Below, piece by piece: positions 14,613 through 22,726 of a stretch of DNA of 64,000 bases (positions are counted from its first letter, which is position 1; each line of letters opens with the position of its first letter). Origin of the DNA: an uncultured Oscillospiraceae bacterium (GTDB lineage Bacteria > Bacillota > Clostridia > Oscillospirales > Oscillospiraceae); contig CAJUSE010000002.1 of the NCBI GenBank assembly GCA_910588975.1, positions 1 to 64,000 on the forward strand, written 5' to 3'. The notes under the pieces are model-generated. The model did no database searches. It had not been told where the DNA came from and saw nothing but the letters and a program-made list of their open reading frames with translations. The position numbers and the translations under genes are program-made.

Positions 14613-15260
14613 TTAGCCCCGGAGGGCGGCGATGGCGGAGGCAGGATTGGCGGCGCCGTAGATAGCGCTGCCCGCCACTAAGACGTTGGCGCCGGCTGTC
14701 ACACATTGCCGGGCGGTTTCGGCGTTGACTCCGCCGTCTACCTCCAGATCGCAAGTGGGGCAGTATTGTTCAATATACTGCCGAATAGTGGTGATTTTAG
14801 AGAGCTGGTCGGCCATAAAGGACTGGCCTCCAAAGCCGGGTTCTACCGTCATGACCAAAATCAGGTCCAAGCCCCGCTTGAGATAGGGGAGGACAGCGTC
14901 GGCAGAGGTGATGGGCCGCAGGGCGATCCCCTTCTTCACGCCAAGGGTCTCCATCTCATCCAGGGCGGCGTGGATAGCAGGGGGCATATCGGTCTCCAGG
15001 TGGACCGAAAGCAGGTCCGCTCCAGCCTGAGCGAAAGCTTTGACATACCGCCCTGGCTTTTCCACCATGAGATGGGTGTCCAGAAACATATCGGTGTGCT
15101 TGCGGATGGACTGGACCACGGGCACACCCAGGGAGATATTGGGGACGAACATACCGTCCATCACGTCCACATGGAGCCAGTCGGCGTCAGAGACACGACG
15201 GATGTCCTCCCCCAGAGTACAAAAATCAGCAGAGAGGATAGAGGGAGCGATCTTGACCAT
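14613..15260 (-). CDS. rpe: Ribulose-phosphate 3-epimerase
   Basis: Pentose-phosphate enzyme that interconverts ribulose 5-phosphate and xylulose 5-phosphate. The TIM-barrel motifs are clear: MVKIAPSILSADF, LHVDVMDGMFVPNIS (metal-binding H and D), LDTHLMVEKPG, LVMTVEPGFGGQSF, EVDGGVNAETA and VAGSAIYG. The 215-residue length is normal. The ATG at 15260 is chosen over a nearby one at 15269 because AAAGGAT lies at the right distance. A GC-rich leader of about 260 bases with a strong promoter precedes it. Confidence 0.93.
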   Translation of the reverse strand: MVKIAPSILSADFCTLGEDIRRVSDADWLHVDVMDGMFVPNISLGVPVVQSIRKHTDMFLDTHLMVEKPGRYVKAFAQAGADLLSVHLETDMPPAIHAALDEMETLGVKKGIALRPITSADAVLPYLKRGLDLILVMTVEPGFGGQSFMADQLSKITTIRQYIEQYCPTCDLEVDGGVNAETARQCVTAGANVLVAGSAIYGAANPASAIAALRG

Positions 15261-15269
15261 GAAAAACAT

Positions 15270-15523
15270 CCTTTCACAAAGGGAGTGTTGCAGTTTGAAG
15301 GTGGAGGGCACTGGGCCAAGCTGGGGCGGGTTGCTCGAGCAGGGCACCGAGGACCCGGAGATGTCATAGGATGGCCTAAGCGGATGCCAGACCGGCCTGC
15401 GCCGGCCTCCCACACTGTCTGCCACCCACGACACCGGCTGCGGCGCCTGGGCTGGGTCGGCGCCGCATCATATAGCCCCCGGCCGGGTATCCTGGCCGGG
15501 GGCACAGGTTTTTCTACGGTACA
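15270..15523 (-). ncRNA. Candidate structured leader or small RNA upstream of rpe
   Basis: The transcript from the promoter at 15530-15558 would have about 260 bases of strongly GC-rich RNA before rpe. In order it can form a perfect 10-pair stem GCCCCCGGCC/GGCCGGGGGC, a perfect 8-pair stem GCGGCGCC/GGCGCCGC, and a 6-pair GGCCGGC-type hairpin. It is not followed by a T-run before rpe. I could not match it to SRP RNA, RNase P, 6S, tmRNA or a known riboswitch. A reading frame on this strand is not supported by a ribosome-binding site. Confidence 0.45.
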
Positions 15524-15529
15524 TGTTGT

Positions 15530-15558
15530 ATGATACCGTTTTTTGTTCTCTAAGTCAA
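15530..15558 (-). promoter_or_regulatory. Sigma-A-type promoter for the rpe leader
   Basis: Read leftward: TTGACT (15553-15558), a 17-base spacer, TATCAT (15530-15535). Confidence 0.8.
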
Positions 15559-15577
15559 TGATTTATGCCCCCATTCC

Positions 15578-15606
15578 TTGACAGAGAGGGGAGAAACGGG
15601 TAAAAT
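15578..15606 (+). promoter_or_regulatory. Sigma-A-type promoter for xpaC-telA
   Basis: TTGACA (15578-15583), a 17-base spacer, TAAAAT (15601-15606). It is divergent from the rpe promoter, the two -35 boxes being 19 bases apart. Confidence 0.82.
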
Positions 15607-15647
15607 ACTTTGTGATTAAGACATGGGGTTCAGAGGGAGGGAACGCT

Positions 15648-16301
15648 GTGGCAAAATTTATAAAAAAGTCCCCGGCTCCGCTGTATTTTGCGGCGGCGGT
15701 TTGGTTGGGGTTTGGCCTATTTCTGCCCCTGTATCAGCGTAGTGATTTTCTGCTGTGTACCGGGGTATCCCTTCTGGCCTTTGTGCTGGGGAAGAAGGTA
15801 TTTCCCAATAAGGTCTATGAGACGCCTGACCCGGTGGAGCCCGAGGTTACGGGAGATCCGGAACTGGATGAGCTGGTGAAGGAGCGGGATAAGGCCCTTG
15901 CCGAGTTGGCCAGGCTGAACACAGGTATTGAGGATCCCCGCATCACCGCCCAGATCGAGCGGTTGGAGAGCGATACCCGGATGATCGTCAAGCATGTGGT
16001 GGAAAAGCCGGAAAAATTACCCCAGATCCGCAAGTTTATGAACTACTATCTGCCTACCACCATCAAGCTGCTCAACGCCTATGACCGTATGGATGACACA
16101 GGCATCTCCGGATCCAACATCGATACTACCAAGGAGAAGGTGGAGCGGATGATGGAGACCATTGTGGTGGCCTTTGACAGGCAGTTGGATGCGCTGTTTG
16201 GAGATGAAGCTTTGGATATCTCTACCGACATCACCGTCATGGAGAACCTGCTTAAGCAGGAGGGGCTAAGCCAGGAGCAGCCTTTCGGAAGCAACGGATA
16301 A
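15648..16301 (+). CDS. XpaC family (5-bromo-4-chloroindolyl phosphate hydrolysis) protein
   Basis: A 217-residue protein with two short hydrophobic segments at residues about 10-47 (LYFAAAVWLGFGLFLPLY and LLAFVLGKKVF) and a long helical cytoplasmic part (DELVKERDKALAELARLNTGI, QIRKFMNYYLPTTIKLLNAYDRM). This is the XpaC architecture. Despite its name the family is not shown to be a phosphatase. GTG at 15648 follows GGAGGGAAC; an in-frame GTG at 15612 lacks a site. It is paired with a telA gene 72 bases downstream, as in Bacillus xpaC-yaaN, and both are thought to act in membrane or anion stress. Confidence 0.82.
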   Translation: MAKFIKKSPAPLYFAAAVWLGFGLFLPLYQRSDFLLCTGVSLLAFVLGKKVFPNKVYETPDPVEPEVTGDPELDELVKERDKALAELARLNTGIEDPRITAQIERLESDTRMIVKHVVEKPEKLPQIRKFMNYYLPTTIKLLNAYDRMDDTGISGSNIDTTKEKVERMMETIVVAFDRQLDALFGDEALDISTDITVMENLLKQEGLSQEQPFGSNG

Positions 16302-16373
16302 GGACATTGGGGCTGGAAACGGCCCATAGCATTACAATATTAAATAAATTAAATAAAAAAGGAGAGAGCAACC

Positions 16374-17561
16374 ATGCCCGATAACGATATGATTCCCGAA
16401 CTGACCCTGACCCCCAATTTGGACACTGCCGCCGCCGTGGCGCCTGCTCCTGAGCTGACGCTGGACCCTGTGGCCGCCGAGACCGAGGTAAAGCAGGCCG
16501 ACCAGGCCGCCCGGGATGCCGTTGCTGTCCAACTGGACGAGTCCATGCTCAGCGAGACAGAGCGAAAGATGGTGGATGACTTTTCCCAGAAGATCGATGT
16601 GCGGGACTCCAATTTGGTGCTTCAATACGGTGCAGCCGCACAGAAGAACATTGCCGGCTTTTCTGAGAGTGCCTTGAATAAGGTGCGTACCAAGGACCTG
16701 GGTCAGGTGGGCGATGCTCTGGCGGATCTGGTGGGAGAGCTGCAGAACTTTGGCCAGGAGGAAAAGAGCGGCATTTTTGGGTTCTTCCAGAAGAAGAAAA
16801 ACGACATTGCCGCCATGAAGGCCCAGTACGCCAAGGCTGAGACCAATGTGAACAAGGTGATAGAGGTGCTGGAGGGGCACCAGGTCACGCTGATGAAGGA
16901 TGTGGCCATGCTGGACCAGATGTATGAGCTCAACACCAAGTATTATAAAGAGCTGACCATGTACATTCTGGCAGGGAAGAAGCGGCTGGAGGCGGTGCGC
17001 AGCGGTGAACTGGAGGAGCTGCGGGCCAAGGCCCAGGAATCAGGCCGTCAGGAGGATGCCCAAGCTTACAACGACCTGGCCAATATGTGTAGCCGCTTTG
17101 AGAAGAAGCTTCACGACCTGGAGCTGACCCGGATGGTGTCTATCCAAATGGGGCCCCAGGTGAGGCTTATTCAGAACAATGATGCTCTTATGCTGGAGAA
17201 GATCCAGTCCTCTCTGGTGAACACCATTCCCCTGTGGAAGAGCCAGATGGTGCTGGCCCTCGGTATGGAGAACTCCCGGCAGGCCACGGCGGCTCAGGCC
17301 GCCGTTACCGAGATGACCAACGAGCTGCTGCAAAAGAACGCTGATGCTCTGAAGATGGGCACCATTGAGACGGCTAAGGAGGCCGAGCGGAGCATTGTCA
17401 GCATCGAGGCCATTCAGCATACAAATCAGCAGCTCATCTCCACTCTGGATGAGGTCATGCGCATCCAGAGTGAGGGAGCACAGAAGCGGAAAGAGGCTGA
17501 AATGGAGCTGGGCCGCATTGAGGGCGAACTGAAGCAGAAGCTGCTGGAGTTGCGGGGCTAA
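16374..17561 (+). CDS. TelA/YaaN family toxic-anion resistance protein
   Basis: A 395-residue all-helical soluble protein of the TelA family, linked to tellurite and cell-envelope stress resistance. An A/P/E-rich amino terminus (residues 1-50) leads into the conserved core, QYGAAAQKNIAGFSESAL, KSGIFGFFQKKKNDI, ELEELRAKAQ and IPLWKSQMVLALGMENSRQ, ending in a coiled coil. AGGAGAG lies 7 bases before the ATG. It is co-transcribed with xpaC. The mechanism is unknown. Confidence 0.85.
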   Translation: MPDNDMIPELTLTPNLDTAAAVAPAPELTLDPVAAETEVKQADQAARDAVAVQLDESMLSETERKMVDDFSQKIDVRDSNLVLQYGAAAQKNIAGFSESALNKVRTKDLGQVGDALADLVGELQNFGQEEKSGIFGFFQKKKNDIAAMKAQYAKAETNVNKVIEVLEGHQVTLMKDVAMLDQMYELNTKYYKELTMYILAGKKRLEAVRSGELEELRAKAQESGRQEDAQAYNDLANMCSRFEKKLHDLELTRMVSIQMGPQVRLIQNNDALMLEKIQSSLVNTIPLWKSQMVLALGMENSRQATAAQAAVTEMTNELLQKNADALKMGTIETAKEAERSIVSIEAIQHTNQQLISTLDEVMRIQSEGAQKRKEAEMELGRIEGELKQKLLELRG

Positions 17562-17589
17562 TTTTCGTTTTTTTGAAAAGGGAACAACA

Positions 17590-17614
17590 TTTGATTTTGC
17601 AAGGCAAAATCAAA
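17590..17614. other. Perfect hairpin between telA and the TPM gene
   Basis: TTTGATTTTGC / GCAAAATCAAA, eleven pairs with a 3-base loop. No T-run follows, so it is not a standard terminator; it may be a processing or stabilising site. Confidence 0.55.
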
Positions 17615-17704
17615 GTAGAGCCGGTCCCCTTTTGGGGAAGGCAAGCAGGGAAAAACTTATACAAGCTACTTTTGGAAGTTTTCCGTACCTGAAAGGGCAA
17701 CATT

Positions 17705-18751
17705 ATGACAAAAAACAACAACAAATCCTATATGCTGGGCTGGGCGGCCCTGATTGCCGCCATCCTTTTTGCCGTTGTCATGGGTCAGGTTCGAAAGCCC
17801 CTGCTCACTGAAACAGGGAAGAACTATACCCTGGATGAGTCTCTGGTCATGAACATCACCTGTGTGCAGGACAACGCCAATGTGTTGTCCAAGGCGGAGG
17901 AAAAAGCCGTGGCCATCTATGACGGAAACTGGAATTTCCGCTACGGCAGTATTATCCTGGTGGTTACGGAGCAGGGCATCAAGGGCAGTCTTGATGATTA
18001 TGCCTACGATTTGGGTGAGAGGTTGGAGTTGGGCAGTGCCGACGGAGTGCTGGCCATTGATGTGGGAAAGAAGGACGCCTATTTGGCGACTGGCCCGGAC
18101 TACCCGCTTACAGATAAACAGATCACCTCCTATCTGGACAGCTATCTCTATGAGGCAGTGCAGAATGGCAACATCGGCGAGGGGGTGGAAAGCCTGTTTT
18201 CTGCCCTCAATGTGTACTATGTAGACCATTATGGTACCGGGGGCGATGCTATGGGTACCCCCTTTGAGAATGGTGGAGTGAGTTTTAGTCCTGTGACGGG
18301 GTTCTTTGCTATTTTGCTGTTTGTACTGGTATTTTATCTGGCCCTCTCTGCATGGGAGAGGGCTCGGTATGATGCCTATCGTCGGCGGTATTACGGCATT
18401 CCTAACCCGCCGGTGGTCTACCGTCCCATCTTTTTCTGGCATCGGCCGGGCTCGGCCTGGTACCGGCGTAACTGGACCCCGCCTCCGCCCCCTGGAAACC
18501 GGCGGCCTCCCAACCCGCCCAGACCTCCCAGAGGGGGCGGCTCCTTCGGTGGGGGATTCTCCGGCGGATCCCGTGGCGGCGGCTTTAGCGGCCCTCGTGG
18601 GGGCGGTTTTTCCAGTGGCCGTGGCGGTGGGTTCAGCAGTGGGGCCCGTGGGGGTGGCTTTTCCGGCGGCAGCCGGGGAGGCGGCTTTAGCGGGGGCTCT
18701 CGAGGCGGCGGCTTTGGAGGCAGTCGTGGCGGCGGGTTCGGCCGTCACTGA
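17705..18751 (+). CDS. TPM-domain membrane protein with a cytoplasmic RGG-repeat tail
   Basis: A 348-residue protein. Residues 9-27 form the first membrane helix; residues about 55-185 the TPM (TLP18.3/Psb32/MOLO-1) domain, with VLSKAEEKAVAIYD, GSIILVVTEQG, DGVLAIDVGKKDAYLATG; residues about 200-219 the second helix. A P-rich linker leads to an arginine-glycine tail with seven RGGGF repeats and one RGGGS. In this topology the TPM domain is outside and the tail inside. RGG tails often bind RNA. The ATG follows GAAAGGGCAAC. The gene lies between telA and a DUF975 gene on the same strand, which hints at a shared membrane role. Confidence 0.78.
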   Translation: MTKNNNKSYMLGWAALIAAILFAVVMGQVRKPLLTETGKNYTLDESLVMNITCVQDNANVLSKAEEKAVAIYDGNWNFRYGSIILVVTEQGIKGSLDDYAYDLGERLELGSADGVLAIDVGKKDAYLATGPDYPLTDKQITSYLDSYLYEAVQNGNIGEGVESLFSALNVYYVDHYGTGGDAMGTPFENGGVSFSPVTGFFAILLFVLVFYLALSAWERARYDAYRRRYYGIPNPPVVYRPIFFWHRPGSAWYRRNWTPPPPPGNRRPPNPPRPPRGGGSFGGGFSGGSRGGGFSGPRGGGFSSGRGGGFSSGARGGGFSGGSRGGGFSGGSRGGGFGGSRGGGFGRH

Positions 18752-18765
18752 GAGGAGAGACAGAG

Positions 18766-19671
18766 ATGTATTTTAACCGTATACAGGCTAAAATGGCGGC
18801 CAAAATGAGTATGAAGCAAACGAGGCCCAGCTATCTGATGGTCATGGTCATCTATCTGTTGCTGACCACTGGGGTAAATTATCTGCTCACATCTATCATG
18901 GGCAACGATATAGCGGAGCAGCTTATTCTCTATATCAGACAGGGCTATGATCCGGTGGAGGTAATGCGCTATCTGCTGGAGCAGAACAGAGAGCAGATGC
19001 TTCTGTTTAGTGTTGTCCAGTTTGTTCAGAGCATTTATCTTACGCTGACAGGTTTTGGCCTGACCTCCTACACTCTGCGGGTAGCCAGAAATGAAAACCC
19101 GGGGCATAGCCATCTTCTGGATGGCTTTTTGAAAGCGGGCCGAGTTTTGTGGATGAATGTGCTTATTGGTATTTTTACGGCAGGTTGGTATTTGGTGATT
19201 TTTGTGCCAATTATTGTGGCTGTGTTCATGATAGACCAGAGCGGTTTTGCAATAGATATCCTGGTGGGACTTATGTTCGTGGGACTTTTTGTCTTTATTG
19301 CCGTTATACTGCGCTATATCCTGGCGGACTATTTCCTGCTGGATGACCCCGGCTGTACGGCTCGGAAAGCTATTCGTCGCAGTAAGGCAGCCATGAAGGG
19401 CCATCGCTGGGAATATGTGATGCTGATACTTTCTTTCTTTGGCTGGGCACTTTTGATTGGATTGCTTTCTGCCGTCATGGCGACCAGCTGGCCGCCCCTG
19501 GGCACCATTGTTTCCGCTGTAGCCTCCCTGTGGTATACTCCCTATATGATGGTGTCTAAGGCCAACTTCTATGACTATGTCAGCGGCACTCTTTTGGGGG
19601 AGCGGACCAGCGGTGACTATGCCGGCCCTACCTACGACTATCACGCTTCGGATGGGCCTGAGCCCTTTTGA
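18766..19671 (+). CDS. DUF975 family polytopic membrane protein
   Basis: A 301-residue membrane protein with about six hydrophobic segments and the conserved ADYFLLDDPGCTARKAIRRSKAAMKGHRWEYVML block of the DUF975 family (residues about 187-222), ending with a soluble tyrosine-rich tail. The ATG follows GAGAGGAGAGAC and is only 14 bases after the TPM gene, indicating one operon. The biochemical role is unknown. It overlaps the region before the next gene by a few bases. Confidence 0.78.
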   Translation: MYFNRIQAKMAAKMSMKQTRPSYLMVMVIYLLLTTGVNYLLTSIMGNDIAEQLILYIRQGYDPVEVMRYLLEQNREQMLLFSVVQFVQSIYLTLTGFGLTSYTLRVARNENPGHSHLLDGFLKAGRVLWMNVLIGIFTAGWYLVIFVPIIVAVFMIDQSGFAIDILVGLMFVGLFVFIAVILRYILADYFLLDDPGCTARKAIRRSKAAMKGHRWEYVMLILSFFGWALLIGLLSAVMATSWPPLGTIVSAVASLWYTPYMMVSKANFYDYVSGTLLGERTSGDYAGPTYDYHASDGPEPF

Positions 19672-19688
19672 AAAGGGAGGAAAAAACC

Positions 19689-20165
19689 ATGCTTCTGCGC
19701 TATCAGATCATGCTGGAGCAGGCGAAGGCACTCATTGATGGAGAACGACGGGTGATGCCCACCTTGTCCAATCTGTCCGCTCTCATTTGGGAGAGCATGG
19801 ATACCATTAACTGGGCCGGCTTTTATGTAACAGCAGGGGAGGGAAAGCTGCTGTTGGGCCCCTTTCAGGGCAAACCTGCCTGCCTGCATATCGATTTTGG
19901 CAAGGGGGTCTGCGGCACAGCGGCGGCGACAAAGCAAACCCAGGTAGTCCCTGACGTCCATCGGTTCCCCGGTCATATCGCCTGCGACAGTGAGAGCCGC
20001 TCCGAAGTAGTGGTTCCCATGTTGGACAGCGAGGGGAATGTGGTGGCTGTTTTGGATATGGACAGTCCGGTGGAAAGCCGTTTTGGCCCAGATGAAGTGG
20101 AGGCCTTGGAAGCCGTGGCCCGCCTGGCTGCCGACCACTGTGGCTGGAAAGATTTTCGCCCATGA
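19689..20165 (+). CDS. GAF-domain free methionine-(R)-sulfoxide reductase
   Basis: The fRMsr enzyme reduces free L-methionine-(R)-sulfoxide with thioredoxin. The 158-residue GAF protein has NWAGFYVTAGEGKLLLGPFQ, KPACLHIDFGKGVCGTAA and VHRFPGHIACDSESRSEVVVP, so all three cysteines used by the family (in KPAC, GVCG and HIACD) are present. The ATG at 19689 is chosen because AGGGAGG lies 8 bases upstream; an in-frame TTG at 19668 lies inside the DUF975 gene. It is the last gene before a strong terminator. Confidence 0.9.
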   Translation: MLLRYQIMLEQAKALIDGERRVMPTLSNLSALIWESMDTINWAGFYVTAGEGKLLLGPFQGKPACLHIDFGKGVCGTAAATKQTQVVPDVHRFPGHIACDSESRSEVVVPMLDSEGNVVAVLDMDSPVESRFGPDEVEALEAVARLAADHCGWKDFRP

Positions 20166-20173
20166 TCAGAGAT

Positions 20174-20210
20174 AAAAAACCGCCGTTTCCAACCGGAAGC
20201 GGCGGTTTTC
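20174..20210 (+). terminator. Intrinsic terminator after the fRMsr gene
   Basis: AAAACCGCCGTTTCC / GGAAGCGGCGGTTTT with a 4-base loop and one mismatch. The A-run on the left also allows use from the other strand. Confidence 0.85.
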
Positions 20211-20386
20211 TATGGGCATTGCATCCTTGTCTGCATTTGCGGAGAATGCCAATCCACTACATTGTCGTTGGAAGGGTCAAAAACTGAAATTGCCAAACGG
20301 CCCAAGGCTTTTAAGCCATTCTACCGCCGGTGGATTGACGGCGGGGAAGGGGAGATGCTATGATAGGGCCGAAAGGGGTGAGGGAT

Positions 20387-21139
20387 ATGGAGCAAATTGA
20401 TCGGGAGCGGTTTGGCACTTTTTTGAGCGAGTTGAGAAAGGAGAAGAGCTTTACACAACAGGAGCTGGCGGATAGGCTCTTTGTCTCCAACAAGGCGGTA
20501 AGCAAATGGGAGCGGGGGCTAAGCCTGCCGGACATCAGTCTATTGACCCCACTGGCTGATATCCTTGGGGTCACAGTGGCAGAACTTTTGAAGGGAGAGC
20601 GGCTCGCTGAGGGGCAGGTGGATGCCTATGAAGTAAAAGACCTTGTCGATCAGGCTGTTCAACTTTCAGCTGAGGAACAGAAGAGCGGAGTAAGGAAGAA
20701 ACGGTTTTGGCATTTGGCCTGGGGTCTCTCAGCCCTGGTGAGCGCTGGGGAGATCGCCCTGTTGCGGATGGCCGGTACGCCATGGGATATTTTGGGCGCT
20801 GGGCCGCTGGTGGTGGTACTGCTGTGCACGATCTTCGGCTATTGGGTCTGCTATGTCATGCGGGAGCGGCTGCCCACCATTTATGACCAGGAAAAGCTGA
20901 GCTTTTATGCTGACGGAGTGTTCCGTATGAATATGGGAAACTTTTTCTATTTCAACAACAGCAATTGGCCTCATATCGTCCGGACTCTGCGGATATGGTT
21001 GACGGTGACTCCGGTGGTCTTTCCTCTGGTGTTTTGGCTTCTGCGGGGCGTATGGTCCATTCTGGGTTTGGCCGTGACCCTGCTCGGTAGTCTGGGTTTC
21101 TTTTTCCCTGTATTGTACGTGGGCAGAAGGTATCAATAA
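20387..21139 (+). CDS. XRE-family regulator with membrane domain
   Basis: A 250-residue protein: a Cro/CI helix-turn-helix at residues 7-65 (RFGTFLSELRKEKSFTQQELADRL, VSKWERGLSLPD), a linker, and a membrane part with four hydrophobic segments (about 113-130, 135-160, 198-215, 220-240). The later part resembles SdpI/DUF1648-like membrane modules. This layout is common in Firmicutes for regulators that respond to envelope stress. The ATG at 20387 is chosen because AAAGGGGTGAG lies upstream. It seems monocistronic. The signal and targets are unknown. Confidence 0.8.
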   Translation: MEQIDRERFGTFLSELRKEKSFTQQELADRLFVSNKAVSKWERGLSLPDISLLTPLADILGVTVAELLKGERLAEGQVDAYEVKDLVDQAVQLSAEEQKSGVRKKRFWHLAWGLSALVSAGEIALLRMAGTPWDILGAGPLVVVLLCTIFGYWVCYVMRERLPTIYDQEKLSFYADGVFRMNMGNFFYFNNSNWPHIVRTLRIWLTVTPVVFPLVFWLLRGVWSILGLAVTLLGSLGFFFPVLYVGRRYQ

Positions 21140-21290
21140 CGTGGATGAAAAATAGGTCGGGGCAGTCCTTATAAAGGGGACTGCCTCGCAATTTTTTGTG
21201 AAAAAGAAAACAAAGACCGCACAAATGGAAAAACAAGGGAATTGAAAGAGGGGAATTACATATTTTCAAAGGTTTTTTGCGCCGGAACAC

Positions 21291-21319
21291 TGGACTTTTT
21301 TTGGATTTTGCACTATGAT
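21291..21319 (+). promoter_or_regulatory. Candidate promoter of the rnf operon
   Basis: TGGACT (21291-21296), a 17-base spacer, TATGAT (21314-21319), about 55 bases before rnfC. The match to sigma-A consensus is moderate. Confidence 0.45.
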
Positions 21320-21379
21320 ATAAGAGTTTGGAGCACTATAACTTTTGGGGAACGAAAAAGGGAAAATTGAGGTGAGGCT

Positions 21380-22726
21380 ATGTTGTACAAGTTCTTCGGC
21401 GGGGTCCATCCCGCTGAACACAAAGACCTGACCGAGCACAAGGCCACAGCCCCTCTGGCCCAGGCACCTGCCCAGGTGGTGATCCCGATGTCTATGCACA
21501 TCGGTGCCCCCTGCAAGCCTGTGGTGGCCGTAGGGGACCAGGTGAAGGTTGGGCAGCTCATCGGTGAGACCACCGGTTTGGGCGCCCCCATTCACGCCAG
21601 TGTTTCGGGTAAGGTCACTGCCGTTGAGCCCCGGCCCTTCGGCAACGGCGGGAGCATGATGTCGGTGGTCATTGAAAATGACTTCCAGGACACTCCCGAC
21701 CCCTCCATCAAGCATCGGGACAATGTGGATGCTCTGACCGGAGCTGAGATCATCGAGATCGTTAAGAATGCCGGCATCACCGGTATGGGCGGCGCGGGCT
21801 TCCCCACCCACGTCAAGCTCTCCGGCGCTGTGGGCAAGGTGGATACGCTCATTCTCAACGGGGCCGAGTGCGAGCCTTACATTACCTCCGATCACCGGCT
21901 CATGCTGGAGCGGGGGGAGGCTGTTATCGGCGGTGCCCGACTGCTGGCTAAGGCAGTGGGCCTGAAGGAGGCCACCATCGGCATTGAGCTCAATAAGCCC
22001 GATGCCATTGAGCATCTCAAGAGCATTGCCGGCGGCGATGTGCACATCGAGGGGCTCAAGACCCGCTACCCCCAGGGAGCGGAGAAGCAGCTCATTCAAA
22101 TGATCACCGGCCGGCAGGTGCCCCCGGGAAAGCTGCCCGCCGATGTGCAGTGTCTGGTGTGTAATGTGGCCACTGCCGCTGCTGTGTGGGATGCCGTCAC
22201 CGAGGGCAAGCCTCTGACCCAGCGGGGAGTTACCCTCACTGGCGGCGCTCTCACTGAGCCCATGAATGTTATAGTTCCCGTGGGTACTCCTGTTAAGGAT
22301 CTTATTGATGCTGCCGGCGGGTTTAAGGCCGATCCTGACCGGATCCTCTATGGCGGCCCCATGATGGGCAACCCCATCTACGACCTGGACGTCACCATGA
22401 TGAAGTCCACCAACTGCATCCTTTGCCTGACCAAGGCCGAGGTTGCTGAGCAGGATCCTGCCCAGACCTGTATCCGCTGCGGCAAGTGCGTGGAGGTCTG
22501 CCCCATGAAGCTCACCCCGCTGTTCATGCGTATGAACACCAACAAGCGGCGCTGGGCTGAGGTGGAGGCCCTCAATGTCATGGACTGCATTGAGTGCGGC
22601 TCTTGCAACTATATCTGCCCGGCCCGGCTGCCCCTGGTCCAGTCCTTCCGGACGGCCAAGTTTGCCATCCGGGACGAGGCTGCCAAGGCCAAAGCCAAGG
22701 CGGAAAAGGAGGCGGCGAACGCATGA
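21380..22726 (+). CDS. rnfC: Rnf electron transport complex subunit C
   Basis: NADH-binding, flavin and iron-sulfur subunit of the Rnf complex, which couples ferredoxin:NAD+ electron transfer to ion pumping. The 448-residue protein has a barrel-sandwich start (GGVHPAEHKDLTEHKA), the NADH/FMN-binding GMGGAGFPTHVKL and LNGAECEPYITSDHRL, and two 4Fe-4S motifs, CIRCGKCVEVCP and CIECGSCNYICP. It ends in a lysine-alanine tail. The ATG follows GAGGTGAGGCT. First gene of rnfCDGEAB, in the usual clostridial order; the stop overlaps the rnfD start. Confidence 0.95.
   Translation: MLYKFFGGVHPAEHKDLTEHKATAPLAQAPAQVVIPMSMHIGAPCKPVVAVGDQVKVGQLIGETTGLGAPIHASVSGKVTAVEPRPFGNGGSMMSVVIENDFQDTPDPSIKHRDNVDALTGAEIIEIVKNAGITGMGGAGFPTHVKLSGAVGKVDTLILNGAECEPYITSDHRLMLERGEAVIGGARLLAKAVGLKEATIGIELNKPDAIEHLKSIAGGDVHIEGLKTRYPQGAEKQLIQMITGRQVPPGKLPADVQCLVCNVATAAAVWDAVTEGKPLTQRGVTLTGGALTEPMNVIVPVGTPVKDLIDAAGGFKADPDRILYGGPMMGNPIYDLDVTMMKSTNCILCLTKAEVAEQDPAQTCIRCGKCVEVCPMKLTPLFMRMNTNKRRWAEVEALNVMDCIECGSCNYICPARLPLVQSFRTAKFAIRDEAAKAKAKAEKEAANA

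Noticed and set aside
15350..15450. Strings resembling parts of a cobalamin riboswitch (GCCAGACC...CCTGC and CCACACTGT) on the plus strand.
   Set aside because: The elements occur in the wrong order and the downstream gene is not a cobalamin gene.
15161..15505. Minus-strand open frames in the rpe leader, including a short one starting at the predicted transcript start.
   Set aside because: No ribosome-binding site, Arg/Pro-rich composition, and the DNA is better explained as structured RNA.
20212..20400. 62-codon open frame after the fRMsr terminator.
   Set aside because: No ribosome-binding site or similarity; it runs into the upstream region of the XRE gene.
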